A program made the translations under genes and the position numbers. Under the pieces are notes generated by a model. The model did no database searches. It was given only the letters and a program-made list of their open reading frames with translations, and was not told the origin of the DNA. From contig NZ_CP063189.1 in NCBI RefSeq assembly GCF_028609805.1, forward strand, positions 1,798,001-1,862,000: a stretch of 64,000 bases of DNA, read 5' to 3'. Shown in pieces: positions 19,166 through 33,091 of the stretch; within the stretch, counting starts at the first letter, position 1, and each line of letters begins with the position of its first letter. The stretch comes from Corynebacterium massiliense DSM 45435. GTDB lineage: Bacteria; Actinomycetota; Actinomycetes; Mycobacteriales; Mycobacteriaceae.

Positions 19166-19513
19166 ATGCGCACTAGCTTTCTCGTCGGCGCCGGCGCTGC
19201 TGTGGGCGCGCTGGCCCGCTTCGCCTTAACTGCCGCCCTGGGCGGCGGCGCGATGCTGCTACTTTTCATCAACGTCGCAGGCAGCGTGGCGATGGGCGCT
19301 TTTCGCCCCGGCCCATTCTGGGGCAAGGGCGTTCTGGGCGGTTTCACCAGCTTCGCCACCTTCGCCCTGTACACCGGCGAGTTTTCCGCAGCCGGCGCGG
19401 CGGCGTACGTCGCGGCGACCGTCGTGGGTTGCGTGGGCGGATGGCTTATTGGCGCGCAGCGTGGCGGGGCTCAGCCGAGCAACGCGCGAGGTATCGAGGG
19501 AGGCCGCCAGTGA
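19166..19513 (+). CDS. crcB: Fluoride channel subunit CrcB/Fluc (first of two)
   Basis: Small four-helix membrane protein of 115 residues. The family's Gly-rich first helix GAGAAVGALARFALT, the polar helix with LLFINVAGSVAMGAF, and GGFTSFATFALYTGEF with the conserved Thr/Ser-Phe fluoride path are visible. Fluc proteins form dual-topology dimers exporting fluoride; adjacent paired genes usually make heterodimers with opposite orientation. ATG at 19166 follows TACCAT by seven bases. Its TGA overlaps the GTG start of the second subunit. No room exists for a fluoride riboswitch upstream. Confidence 0.9.
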   Translation: MRTSFLVGAGAAVGALARFALTAALGGGAMLLLFINVAGSVAMGAFRPGPFWGKGVLGGFTSFATFALYTGEFSAAGAAAYVAATVVGCVGGWLIGAQRGGAQPSNARGIEGGRQ

Positions 19514-19890
19514 CTGTTGTCTACTCGGCCATCGCGGTTGCCGTCGGAGCCTTTGCTGGCGGCATGGTGCGCTATGGGTTATCGAAGGTTATCGACAATC
19601 ACTGGGGCACCTTCGCGGCCAATATTCTCGGCGCGTTCTGCATCGGGATTGCGACCCGACTTCTTTCCCTGTCGGCGCCGGCGCACCAGGATCTGCTCTA
19701 CGCGCTGTGTGCCACGGGCTTTGCCGGCGGCTTGTCCACGTGGTCCACGCTGGCCAAAGAGTTAGGTGAAATGATCCGCGCCCGCCGCTGGCGCGAACTT
19801 ATGTGGTACGCGCTGGCCACACTCGCCATCGGCATCATTGCCGCGTGGCGCGGCGCGGTGTGGGCCGAGCGCATCGTTTACGGGCTGTAA
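19510..19890 (+). CDS. crcB: Fluoride channel subunit CrcB/Fluc (second of two)
   Basis: 126-residue partner of the preceding gene, coupled by a GTGA overlap. Family motifs are GAFAGGMVRYGLSKV, GTFAANILGAFCIGIATRLL with the Asn of the fluoride pore, and CATGFAGGLSTWSTLAKEL. The longer frame reading back to 19429 runs inside the first gene in another frame and is rejected. Both subunits together are expected to give one heterodimeric channel. The gene converges on the FtsX-type permease gene 31 bases away; only a weak hairpin lies between. Confidence 0.9.
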   Translation: MTVVYSAIAVAVGAFAGGMVRYGLSKVIDNHWGTFAANILGAFCIGIATRLLSLSAPAHQDLLYALCATGFAGGLSTWSTLAKELGEMIRARRWRELMWYALATLAIGIIAAWRGAVWAERIVYGL

Positions 19891-19921
19891 CAGCACCCCG
19901 CGGGACCCTGCCCGCAGCGGC

Positions 19922-22540
19922 TTAATCCTGGATAGCGTCCAGCGGCGGGGTCTTTGCCGCGCGGCCGGACGGCCACACCGCGGCGACAATGCCGACGATG
20001 CCCGACCCGACGAGCATGACCGCCAGAAGCGTCCACGGGATCTGCATCGAGTCCAGCCCCTCGGAGCTGAGCACGCGGATAAATGCCCACCCCAGCGCGA
20101 GGCCGAGCAAGATGCCCATAATCGCGCCGAAGACCGCCACCTGGATCGCCTCCAGGGTGATCATCGTGCGGATCTGGCGGCGCTGCGTGCCCACCGCGCG
20201 AAGCATGCCAATCTCCTGCCGGCGCTCGATAACACCCAGCGTGAGCGTGTTGATGATGCCCAGGACAGCCACGATCACCGCAAGCGCCAACAGGGCGTAG
20301 AGGATGTTGAGCATCATGTCGATGCTCGAGGCGGCGTCGCTGGCGAACTCATCGGCGGAGATGACCTGCACGACGACCAAGTCCTTGACCGCCTTTTCCA
20401 GGTTGGCGCGCAGATCGTCGTCGCTGACGCCTTCCTTACCGGTCACGCCGACCATCGTTAAGTTGATGGCCTTATCGGGCACCACATCTTTTACCACGTC
20501 CTTGGAGACGACGAGGTTCTGGATGACGTTGTTGTCTTCGAAAACACCGGTGAGCTTGACGGTCTTCTCCTCGCCGCCAGGCTGACCGCCGCCAGGCTGT
20601 GCACCATCCGGCTGCGCGCCGCCAGGCTGCGCGCCCGCCATCTGCATCGCCGACTCGAGCGGGTAGCTCTCGCCAACCTTCCAGCCGTGTTCGTCGGCGA
20701 CCTTCTTCGACGCGAGGAAGCCTCCCTCCCCCTTCAGGTCGGCGGAGCCATCGACCATATCGAGCTCTACCAACGCGTCTGGGTTGTCGTCCATGACCAT
20801 GGAGGCCATGCCGTACGAGCCGGCGCCATCGACAGTCACGGGCGCGGTGGAGACCGCGAGCACCTTGTCCACGCCCTCGGCCTCCCGGGCCTTCTCCGCG
20901 GTGTCCGCCGGGGTCGGGAAGTTACCGCTGCGCGGCCCGGTCAAAATGAAGTCCGCGGCGACGTTACGGTCCATCGTGTCCTGCACCGAGGACTTCATCG
21001 TGGCGCCGAGCATACCGATGGTCGTCACCAGCGTGATACCCAGCGTCAGCGCGAAGGCCGTCGCCGCGGTGCGGCGCGGGTTGCGGCGCGAGTTGGTCGC
21101 CGCCAGGCGCCCGACGGCGCCGAACGGGGCACCCACCGCACGGCCCAATGCCGGGACGACGGGGATGGTAAACGCCGGGCCGGCGAGGAAATAGCCGACG
21201 ATGATGAGCAGCGCGCCCACGCCGATGCAGATGGCGCGGTTGGTCGTGGAGGCATCGTCAAGCAAAGCCCCCGCGAGGCCAATGCCCACGCCGAGCACCA
21301 AAAGGATGACGCCGGCGATGGTCCGGCCCTTCAGCGACGTGGCCGACGCGGTCTCGGTGCTGCGCATGGCCTCGACGGGCTCCACGGCACCGGCACGCAG
21401 AGACGGCGCCAGCGCCGACACCACCGTTACGACGGTGCCCAGCAAGACCGGCACCAACACCGCAGTTGGGCTCAGGCCGAGGCCGTTATCCATGGGCATG
21501 CCTTGGCCGCGCATGATGGCCTTGATGGCCGCGACCAGCCCCACGCCGGCGAGGACACCGACCAGGGAGCCGATGATGCCGACGATGATGGACTCGCCGA
21601 TCACTGAACGGATGATCTGGTTACGCGACGCACCGAGCGCGCGCAGCAGCGCGAACTCCTTGGTGCGCTGGGCGACGATCATCGAGAAAGTGTTGGCGAT
21701 GATAAACGTGCCCACCAGCAGGGCGATGAGGCCGAACGCGACGAAGAAGTAATTGACGAACTTCAGCGCACTGGTGATCGTCTCCGACATGTCGTCGGCG
21801 ATTTTCTCGCCCGTTTCCGCCTTGACGTCGTACGTGTCATTGAGGTGGTCGACCAGCGCCTGCGGGTCCTCCCCCTCGGCGGCGGCGACGGCAAGCGATT
21901 CGGTCATCCCGTCCGGGTGGTACCGCTCGAGGTACTTGTCCGGATCCATGCCCAGGCGGATGGTCCCGGGGGCCTCCGCCTGGTCCAGCGCCGACTTGAA
22001 CGTGCCGGTCACCGTCGCGGTCTCGCGGGAATCCGGGTGGACCACGAGCACCTTGTCGCCGATGTGGATGTCGAATTTTTCGGCCGCGTCCTCGTTGAGG
22101 ACTACTTGGTTCGCCTCGTGTGGGGCTTCGCCGTCGGTGATTTCGTCCGGCTCGCCTACCTTCTGATCTCCCTGGTAGAAGGGCGAGATGGACGCGCTGC
22201 CGCCCTGGGTCTGGTAGGCTTCCGCGTCCTCGTTGGCCAGGACGACGGTCTGCTGCGAGTTGACGTTGACGCCGCCGACCTTGTCGTCGTTCTCGATGGC
22301 CTCGCGCGTCTCCTTGGACACGCCCGGCTGTCCCTCCGCCGGCGAGACGGCGGCGTCCACGCCCGAGAAGGCGTTGGTCACTGCCGAATCGAAGGTGTTG
22401 GACAGCGAGTTGGTGAACATGAAGGAGCCCGCGATGAACGCGGTGCCCAGCACCACGGCCAGCAGGGTGAGGGCCAGGCGCGTTTTGTGTGCCAACACGT
22501 TGCGCATTGACACCTTGCGCATGGTGTTAGAACGTGCCAT
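19922..22540 (-). CDS. FtsX/MacB-type ABC transporter permease
   Basis: 872-residue membrane protein with the duplicated FtsX-permease layout. The first helix is near residue 25 and a long periplasmic-type MacB_PCD region runs to about 260. A three-helix block includes FFVAFGLIALLVGTFIIANT and the conserved LLRALGASRNQI. Central helices, a second external region and a C-terminal three-helix block (TLGVIERRQEIGMLRAVGTQ) follow. Such permeases usually export lipids or peptides or transmit force rather than import. The second external region carries a run of Gln-Pro-Gly-Gly units. ATG at 22540 overlaps the TAA of the ATPase gene and has GGAG upstream, so the pair is coupled. Confidence 0.88.
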   Translation of the reverse strand: MARSNTMRKVSMRNVLAHKTRLALTLLAVVLGTAFIAGSFMFTNSLSNTFDSAVTNAFSGVDAAVSPAEGQPGVSKETREAIENDDKVGGVNVNSQQTVVLANEDAEAYQTQGGSASISPFYQGDQKVGEPDEITDGEAPHEANQVVLNEDAAEKFDIHIGDKVLVVHPDSRETATVTGTFKSALDQAEAPGTIRLGMDPDKYLERYHPDGMTESLAVAAAEGEDPQALVDHLNDTYDVKAETGEKIADDMSETITSALKFVNYFFVAFGLIALLVGTFIIANTFSMIVAQRTKEFALLRALGASRNQIIRSVIGESIIVGIIGSLVGVLAGVGLVAAIKAIMRGQGMPMDNGLGLSPTAVLVPVLLGTVVTVVSALAPSLRAGAVEPVEAMRSTETASATSLKGRTIAGVILLVLGVGIGLAGALLDDASTTNRAICIGVGALLIIVGYFLAGPAFTIPVVPALGRAVGAPFGAVGRLAATNSRRNPRRTAATAFALTLGITLVTTIGMLGATMKSSVQDTMDRNVAADFILTGPRSGNFPTPADTAEKAREAEGVDKVLAVSTAPVTVDGAGSYGMASMVMDDNPDALVELDMVDGSADLKGEGGFLASKKVADEHGWKVGESYPLESAMQMAGAQPGGAQPDGAQPGGGQPGGEEKTVKLTGVFEDNNVIQNLVVSKDVVKDVVPDKAINLTMVGVTGKEGVSDDDLRANLEKAVKDLVVVQVISADEFASDAASSIDMMLNILYALLALAVIVAVLGIINTLTLGVIERRQEIGMLRAVGTQRRQIRTMITLEAIQVAVFGAIMGILLGLALGWAFIRVLSSEGLDSMQIPWTLLAVMLVGSGIVGIVAAVWPSGRAAKTPPLDAIQD

Positions 22541-23283
22541 TACTGTTCAATCTCCGCCATCACGTCGTGGATTCGTTCCATGGTCGGCTGCCGCATCTCA
22601 TGGACTAAGCGGCCGTCGGCGAGGAAGACGACCCGGTCCGCGAAGCTTGCGGCCTTCGCATCATGCGTGACGATGACCACCGTCTGGTTATCCTGATCCA
22701 CCGCAGTGCGGAGAATCTGCAGGACTTCGTGGGACGAATTGGAGTCCAGGTTGCCGGTCGGCTCGTCGCCGAAGATGATTTCCGGGCGGGACACAAGCGC
22801 GCGGGCACATGCCACGCGCTGCTGCTGGCCGCCGGAAAGCTCCGCGGGGCGATGGCTCAGGCGCTCGGTCAGGCCGAGGCGGGTCGTGACCTCGTCGAAC
22901 CAGCCCTGGTCCACCTTCTTGCCCGCGATGTCGCTGGGAAGAGTGATGTTCTCGGCGGCAGTCAGGGTCGGTACCAGGTTGAACGACTGGAAGATGAAGC
23001 CGAGACGGTCGCGCCGCAGGTTGGTGATGTCGCGGTCGGACAGGCGCGACATATCCGTATTGCCGATGAACGCGGATCCCGAGGTCGCACTATCGAGACC
23101 GGCCATGCAGTGCATCAGAGTCGACTTACCGGAACCTGATGGGCCCATGATGGCGGTGAACTCGTTACGGGCGAACTCGATGGAGATGTGGTCCAGGGCG
23201 ACCACACGGGTGCTCCCCTCCCCGTACTGCTTGTACAGCTCAACGGCGCGCGCGGCGGCGACCGGAGCGGACGGATTCGTCAT
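22540..23283 (-). CDS. ABC transporter ATP-binding protein (LolD/MacB type)
   Basis: 247-residue ATPase with Walker A MGPSGSGKST, Q-loop in GFIFQSFNLVPTLTAAENI, signature [15 protein letters not shown], Walker B IIFGDEPTGNLDSNSS and switch histidine VIVTHD. This is the subfamily that pairs with FtsX/MacB permeases. ATG at 23283 follows GGAAGGGAACGA, and the longer open frame upstream lacks a site. It is coupled to the permease gene directly downstream. No regulator or extracytoplasmic partner is adjacent, so the exported substrate is unknown. Confidence 0.93.
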   Translation of the reverse strand: MTNPSAPVAAARAVELYKQYGEGSTRVVALDHISIEFARNEFTAIMGPSGSGKSTLMHCMAGLDSATSGSAFIGNTDMSRLSDRDITNLRRDRLGFIFQSFNLVPTLTAAENITLPSDIAGKKVDQGWFDEVTTRLGLTERLSHRPAELSGGQQQRVACARALVSRPEIIFGDEPTGNLDSNSSHEVLQILRTAVDQDNQTVVIVTHDAKAASFADRVVFLADGRLVHEMRQPTMERIHDVMAEIEQ

Positions 23284-23822
23284 TCGTTCCCTTCCGTAAT
23301 CTAAAGCGTCATTTTTCCCGCGGTGGGTGTTGAATTTCACGCGGGATAGCTACGGAGTACAGGGTACGGCAGGCGGGTAAAGGAGGTGCCAGCGGGACGG
23401 GTGTTGCCCGGCGTTCCGCACCCATGGCGGTTCGGTTGCTACTGCTTTTGTGACACCCGCTGCCTGTTTTTGGATCGTTAGGGTGTCCACCCCGTGTTGT
23501 GGGGGTGGTTGGGATCCATTTTCAGGCACCGAGGCGTACCCCGCGGTTGAAGGGCGGCGCCTGGGTAGGTTGCTGGTCTCCCCACATTGGGCAGTAACGA
23601 CCCGGGTGCACGTTGTGTGTCCTCAAGGGCCGGTTATCCGCCTGGTTTGGGTGCTTGTGTACTCGTTTCGTGCACCCCACCCGGAACCGGCACACAACAC
23701 AAGAAAGCTATGCGGGGGTGGATTGTGTGTTCCCACCCGTATTGGACGTATACGCACCGTCAGTAGAGTTTTGCAGCGGCCATACAGTGTCCCGTTCAGG
23801 GGTTGAATACATAGAAAAAGAA
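23284..23822. other. Intergenic region between the ABC operon and the rRNA operon
   Basis: About 540 bases without a credible gene. Open frames here lack ribosome binding sites and family likeness. It holds the ABC operon promoter on the minus strand (TAGCTAT near 23350 is a possible -10) and spacer sequence before the rRNA operon terminator. I see no structured RNA that I can name. Confidence 0.6.
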
Positions 23823-23870
23823 GGGGGAGAAACACGAACCAGCCGTGTGGTTGGTTGGTGTTTCTCCCCC
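23811..23870 (-). terminator. Terminator of the rRNA operon
   Basis: A perfect 13-bp inverted repeat GGGGGAGAAACAC / GTGTTTCTCCCCC (23823-23835, 23858-23870) is followed on the minus strand by TTCTTTTTCTATG. It lies about 35 bases beyond the 5S rRNA 3' end. Confidence 0.88.
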
Positions 23871-23903
23871 TCCGGGTTGTATTGAGTTGTTGTGTTGTGT
23901 GGT

Positions 23904-24020
23904 GTCGGCGGTTACTTACTCTCCCACACCCTGGCGGGTGCAGTACCATCAGCGTGGGCAGGCTTAGCTTCCGGGTTCGGAATGGGTACCGGGCGTTGCC
24001 CTGCCACTATCACCACCGAC
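23904..24020 (-). rRNA. rrf: 5S ribosomal RNA
   Basis: About 117 bases; the ends pair as GTCGGTGGT / ACCGCCGAC. Internal 5S hallmarks include CATTCCGAACCCGGAAGCTA and GGGAGAGTAAG. It is the last gene of the 16S-23S-5S operon. Ends are estimated from the terminal helix and may be off by one or two bases. Confidence 0.95.
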
Positions 24021-24159
24021 AAACCTATAAGGGCTTGTCCATGTCATTATTTTGTTTGTGTGCACACCTTTGGGTGGTGTGTCAGATACTGCATAGTGGA
24101 CGCGAAACCAAAATGGTGTGATTGTGACCCGACTGTGTTGTGTGGGTCTTTTTTGTTTT

Positions 24160-29209
<5,050 letters not shown>

Positions 29210-29574
29210 AAATTGTGAGACATCAAAGCCCAAAAGAGCCTGACACCCAGCAAAAAAATTACCAAACAAACCAACCCCCACAATCAACGAGGAAAAACCA
29301 GGGGCTGGCCAAAACAAACATTGGCACACTATTGAGTTCTCACACATCACAACCCACACCCACCCGAACAAACCATCCGAGCGAAATGCAAGCCCGAAGA
29401 AGCTTACCACCAACAACAACCGGAAGCAAACCACTTCATCTCAAAATTATTTCACCGTCACCGCCCGTTAACCTCTCGGCTACCTCGCGGCGACTCGAAC
29501 TAAGTTACACACCCCAACAACACAACACAAATCCCCAGCACAAACCCACAAAACCAACCCACCACCACAACAAC
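29210..29574 (-). promoter_or_regulatory. rRNA operon leader and promoter
   Basis: On the minus strand a -35 TTGTGT (29530-29525) and -10 TAACTT (29507-29502) are separated by 17 bases, giving a plausible P1 with a leader of about 290 bases. The leader carries TGAGAACTCAATAGTGTGCC (complement within 29322-29342), a motif widespread in actinobacterial pre-16S leaders and linked to processing or antitermination. No open frame is credible here. Confidence 0.65.
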
Positions 29575-29608
29575 AAAAACCGCCGAAGGCACACACACCC
29601 ACGACGGC
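29575..29608 (-). terminator. Probable terminator of murA
   Basis: On the minus strand CCGTCG and CGGCGG pair across a loop of about 18 bases (one G-U wobble) and are followed by TTTTTGTTGTTG. It lies 24 bases past the murA stop and just upstream of the rRNA promoter. Confidence 0.6.
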
Positions 29609-29631
29609 TCAAAATTTCTGCGACACCCGCG

Positions 29632-30891
29632 CTAGATGCCAGACACACGCTCCACGTTCGCGCCCAAGCGATTGAGGTTGTGCACGAAATCTGGGTACCC
29701 GCGGTCAATATGGAAAATGTCGTGGACCGTGGTCTTTTCATCCGCACACAGTGCGGCGAGCACGAGACCAGCACCGGCGCGGATGTCAGAGCTCCACACA
29801 TCCGTCGACGACAACTGCTCGATCCCGTGGATGACCACGTGGTGGCCATCGACCTGGGCATCCGCTCCCAGGCGCAGCATCTCGTCGACGAAGCGGAAGC
29901 GCGACTCGAAGACGTTCTCCGTGATAACGGTCGTACCCTCCGCCACCGCGGACAGGCCGATAGCCATGGGCTGTAGGTCCGTCGGGAAACCGGGGAACGG
30001 GAGCGTCTGGTAATGCACCGCCGCCGGTCGCCCCTCCATCCGCACGCGGAAGCCCTGGTCGTAGGTCTCGACATCGGCACCCGCGGACTTCAGCTTGGAC
30101 AACGGCAGGTGCAGGTGACGCGGCGCAATCCCGCCGACGGTGATGTCGCCGCGGGTCATCGCGGCGGCATACGCCCACGTGCCCGCGACGATCCGATCAC
30201 CGACAACTTCGTGGTTGGTCGGGTGTAACTTGTCCACGCCGTGGATGGTCAGCGTGGACGTGCCCGCGCCTTCAATCTGTGCGCCCATCTCGCAGAGCAT
30301 GTCACACAGGTCGACAATCTCCGGCTCACGGGCGGCGTTGTCGAGGACAGTGGTTCCATCGGCAAGCACGGCGGCGGTGAGGATATTCTCCGTCGCCCCC
30401 ACCGACGGGAAATCGAGCTTGATAGAAGCTCCCGTGAGGCGATCGGCCTGCGCAACCACAGCACCGTGTTCAATGCGTGTCGATGCCCCGAGCTTCTCCA
30501 GCCCCGATTGATGCATGTCCAGCGGCCGAGAACCAATGGCATCGCCACCCGGCAGAGCCACCTTCGCGTGACCACAGCGCGCGGTCAGCGGGCCGAGCAC
30601 GCACACCGACGCGCGGAACTGGCGCACGGCGTCGAAGTCCGCGTAGCTACTGGGCTTATCCGGCGCATCGATCACCACGGTGTCGCCGGTGATGGAGACG
30701 GTGCACCCCAGGCCTTCGAGGACCTTTTTCATCAGGGGAACATCGAGAATCTCCGGGCAGTTGGTCAGCGTTGTCGTGCCCTCCGCCAGCAGCGCGGCGG
30801 CCATCAGCTTCAAAACACTGTTCTTCGCGCCGTCGACCTTGACAGAGCCCTCAAGGCGGGCGCCTCCCGAGACGATAAATTGGTCCTTCAC
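29632..30891 (-). CDS. murA: UDP-N-acetylglucosamine 1-carboxyvinyltransferase MurA
   Basis: First committed step of peptidoglycan synthesis, transferring enolpyruvate from PEP to UDP-GlcNAc. The 419-residue product is full length and has [18 protein letters not shown] with the catalytic Lys-Asn, [10 protein letters not shown] and the active loop [15 protein letters not shown]. The residue at position 117, normally the PEP- and fosfomycin-reactive Cys in this loop, is Asp, as in Mycobacterium tuberculosis MurA. That change is known to give intrinsic fosfomycin insensitivity. The GTG at 30891 lies seven bases after TAAACT (30899-30904), so translation is probably leaderless. Downstream of ramA on the same strand, 57 bases apart. 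Confidence 0.96.
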   Translation of the reverse strand: MKDQFIVSGGARLEGSVKVDGAKNSVLKLMAAALLAEGTTTLTNCPEILDVPLMKKVLEGLGCTVSITGDTVVIDAPDKPSSYADFDAVRQFRASVCVLGPLTARCGHAKVALPGGDAIGSRPLDMHQSGLEKLGASTRIEHGAVVAQADRLTGASIKLDFPSVGATENILTAAVLADGTTVLDNAAREPEIVDLCDMLCEMGAQIEGAGTSTLTIHGVDKLHPTNHEVVGDRIVAGTWAYAAAMTRGDITVGGIAPRHLHLPLSKLKSAGADVETYDQGFRVRMEGRPAAVHYQTLPFPGFPTDLQPMAIGLSAVAEGTTVITENVFESRFRFVDEMLRLGADAQVDGHHVVIHGIEQLSSTDVWSSDIRAGAGLVLAALCADEKTTVHDIFHIDRGYPDFVHNLNRLGANVERVSGI

Positions 30892-30948
30892 GGCGACCAG
30901 TTTACGGTCTTTGCGCTCCGCTCGCGGAGTCGGGTTAGGGGGAATTGT

Positions 30949-31791
30949 TTAGGGCAGCGCACCGATGCGGCGGGCGGCGTTGACCGCTTCGTAGCGGGTG
31001 TGAGCACCCAGTTTGCGCATCACCGAGCGCAGATAAGACTTTACGGTCTCCGCGCCGATGCCCATCTCCTCGGCGGCCTCCACGTTCGTGTGGCCGAGCG
31101 CGACGCACGACAAGACGTCGAGCTCGCGGGCAGACAGCTTGGTCGGCTGCTTCACACGCACCGGCGAGACCATCTGGTCACACAGAGCTTCCAGCTCGCC
31201 GCGCAACGACTCGTCATCGACGCGGTTGGCCAGCATGCGGAGCTTGGAGTGCGTCGAGCGCACCTGCTCCCACTCGGCGCCGTTCATCACGTGCCCGCCA
31301 CGGGACGCAGCCTGTCCCCCGCCGTCGGTGCGGCGCAGCGCGGCGTTGACCGCCAGATCCTGTTCCAGGCAGCGGGCGGTGGTGGTGACCTCCTCGATGA
31401 CCTTGTCACCCAGGCGCACCGGCGAGTGCACGCCGACGTAGAGCACGCCGCGGATCTCGCGCTGCACCATCACCGGCACGGCCACGAGCGAATGCAGCCC
31501 CTCGTCCTTGATGGCCTTGTCATGCTCATGACTAATCGCGTTCGCGCGGGTGTAGTCGGACACGCCGACCGCGCGGCGAGTGCTGACGACGCGGCCGCCC
31601 ACACCCGAGCCGACGGGCACCGTGAGGTTCTGCAGCGCGGGAGTGCGCAAGCCAACCCACTGCGTAATCTGCAGGCGGTTGTCCGCCAACAGGTTCCCGT
31701 ACATCGTGACCGGAATCCCCGTGGCCGTCTTGAGCGAAGAAAGTGCTGCGCGGACAGCTTCGTCATCACTTTTGATGCGGTGCGAATCCAT
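30949..31791 (-). CDS. ramA: LuxR-type transcriptional regulator RamA
   Basis: 280-residue regulator with an N-terminal GAF-like domain (VPVGSGVGGRVV, VPVMVQREIRGVLYVGVHSP) and a C-terminal LuxR helix-turn-helix: LSARELDVLSCVALGHTNVE then MGIGAETVKSYLRSVMRKLG. In C. glutamicum RamA (282 residues, also between murA and cysK) activates acetate genes such as pta-ack and aceA/aceB and controls many others, including itself. ATG at 31791 follows AGGAGAGGG, and an adjacent GTG one codon upstream is possible. Three G5T/AC4 motifs resembling RamA sites lie upstream. The nearby cat gene is a plausible target, though I see no clear site there. Confidence 0.93.
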   Translation of the reverse strand: MDSHRIKSDDEAVRAALSSLKTATGIPVTMYGNLLADNRLQITQWVGLRTPALQNLTVPVGSGVGGRVVSTRRAVGVSDYTRANAISHEHDKAIKDEGLHSLVAVPVMVQREIRGVLYVGVHSPVRLGDKVIEEVTTTARCLEQDLAVNAALRRTDGGGQAASRGGHVMNGAEWEQVRSTHSKLRMLANRVDDESLRGELEALCDQMVSPVRVKQPTKLSARELDVLSCVALGHTNVEAAEEMGIGAETVKSYLRSVMRKLGAHTRYEAVNAARRIGALP

Positions 31792-31887
31792 GACCCTCTC
31801 CTCGTCCAGGGCGGGTAAAACGCCGCCCAAATACACCCGCGCTAACGGGCGAAAATCAATGCTAGTGCCAGCTTTTCGCTGACGTCC

Positions 31888-31950
31888 GGGGGTAATTCTA
31901 AACCGCTTGGGGGTAAAACAACCAATTACCCCACTGTACAGGTCTGTCTA
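31888..31950. promoter_or_regulatory. Putative RamA sites and a McbR-like operator between ramA and cysK
   Basis: Two GGGGGT motifs (31888-31893, 31909-31914) and one ACCCC (31928-31932) match the known RamA stretch pattern (G4-6T or AC4-5) and lie about 100-140 bases upstream of ramA. At 31935-31950, TGTAC-N6-GTCTA matches 8 of 10 positions of the McbR operator TAGAC-N6-GTCTA, in front of cysK. McbR represses sulfur genes including cysK in C. glutamicum. Both are sequence matches only. Confidence 0.5.
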
Positions 31951-32068
31951 GTTGGGGTGGACTGGTGAGTCTGCTTTTTCGGTGTAAGGTAAGGGCTGTA
32001 TTTCCCCGGACCGGGCTTGGCACCGAGCGGGGACGAAAACGAATCCGTTAAAGGAGGCTGTCACCCCA

Positions 32069-33007
32069 ATGGGCAAGCTGTACAACAACATTTTGGACAC
32101 CATCGGCGGCACCCCGCTGGTGAAGCTCAACAAGCTGACCGAGGGCCTGAAGGCCGACGTGCTGGTGAAGGTCGAGTCCTTCAACCCGGCAAACTCGGTG
32201 AAGGACCGCATCGGCAAGGCGATTATCGATGCCGCCGAGGAATCCGGCGAGCTCAAGCCCGGCGGCACCATCGTCGAGGCCACCTCCGGCAATACCGGCA
32301 TCGCCCTGGCGCTCGTTGGCGCGGCGCGCGGCTACAAGGTCGTGCTGACCATGCCGGAGACCATGTCGAACGAGCGCCGCGTGCTGCTGCGCGCCTACGG
32401 TGCGGAAATCGTCCTCACCCCGGGCGCTGACGGCATGCAGGGTGCCGTGGACAAGGCGAACGAGATTATTGAGAAAAACGACGGCGCCATCCTCGCCCGC
32501 CAGTTCGCCAACGAGGCCAACCGCCAGATCCACTACAAGACCACCGGCCCGGAGATCTGGGACGACACCGACGGCAACGTCGACATCCTCGTCGCCGGCG
32601 TAGGCACCGGCGGCACCATCTCCGGTGCAGGCAAGTTCCTGAAGGAAAAGAACCCGGACCTGAAGGCCGTGGCCGTTGAGCCGGCCGCGTCCCCGCTGCT
32701 GTCCAAGGGCCAGGCCGGCCCGCACAAGATCCAGGGCCTGGGCGCGAACTTCGTGCCGGAGATCCTGGACCGTGCGCTTCTCGATGAGACCATCACCGTC
32801 TCCAACGAAGACGCCGTGGCCTACTCCCGCAAGCTGGCCACCGAAGACGCCATCCTCGGCGGCATTTCCACCGGCGCGAACATCAAGGCCGCGCTCGAGC
32901 TGGCATCCCGCCCGGAAAACGAGGGCAAGACCATCGTGACGTTCGTCTGCGACTTCGGCGAGCGCTACGTGTCCACCATCCTGTACCAGGACATTCGCGA
33001 GGACTAA
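32069..33007 (+). CDS. cysK: Cysteine synthase (O-acetylserine sulfhydrylase)
   Basis: PLP enzyme making cysteine from O-acetylserine and sulfide. The 312-residue product has the PLP lysine in [12 protein letters not shown], the substrate loop [11 protein letters not shown], the glycine-rich phosphate loop [14 protein letters not shown] and [15 protein letters not shown] [21 protein letters not shown] at 32069 follows AAAGGAGG. It is divergent from ramA and followed by its own terminator and then by cysE, whose product supplies O-acetylserine. A McbR-like operator lies about 120 bases upstream. Identification is firm. Confidence 0.97.
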   Translation: MGKLYNNILDTIGGTPLVKLNKLTEGLKADVLVKVESFNPANSVKDRIGKAIIDAAEESGELKPGGTIVEATSGNTGIALALVGAARGYKVVLTMPETMSNERRVLLRAYGAEIVLTPGADGMQGAVDKANEIIEKNDGAILARQFANEANRQIHYKTTGPEIWDDTDGNVDILVAGVGTGGTISGAGKFLKEKNPDLKAVAVEPAASPLLSKGQAGPHKIQGLGANFVPEILDRALLDETITVSNEDAVAYSRKLATEDAILGGISTGANIKAALELASRPENEGKTIVTFVCDFGERYVSTILYQDIRED

Positions 33008-33016
33008 TTTCCATCG

Positions 33017-33062
33017 AAAAGCGCCTGCTCAGTCCCCGCGCCGGACGGGCAGGCGCTTTTTT
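33017..33062 (+). terminator. Intrinsic terminator of cysK
   Basis: The arms AAAAGCGCCTGC and GCAGGCGCTTTT (33017-33028, 33049-33060) form a perfect stem ending in a T run. It lies 10 bases past the cysK stop, so cysE is transcribed from its own promoter. Confidence 0.92.
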
Positions 33063-33091
33063 ATGACCGACCTCACTGTAGGATGCCGTCT

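Noticed and set aside
23447..23880. Plus-strand open frames of 90-118 codons upstream of the rRNA terminator
   Set aside because: They have no ribosome binding site and odd composition, and one overlaps the rRNA operon terminator hairpin.
31951..32068. A riboswitch in the cysK leader
   Set aside because: I could not fold a recognisable SAM or other aptamer; the region has an ordinary promoter and a good ribosome binding site.
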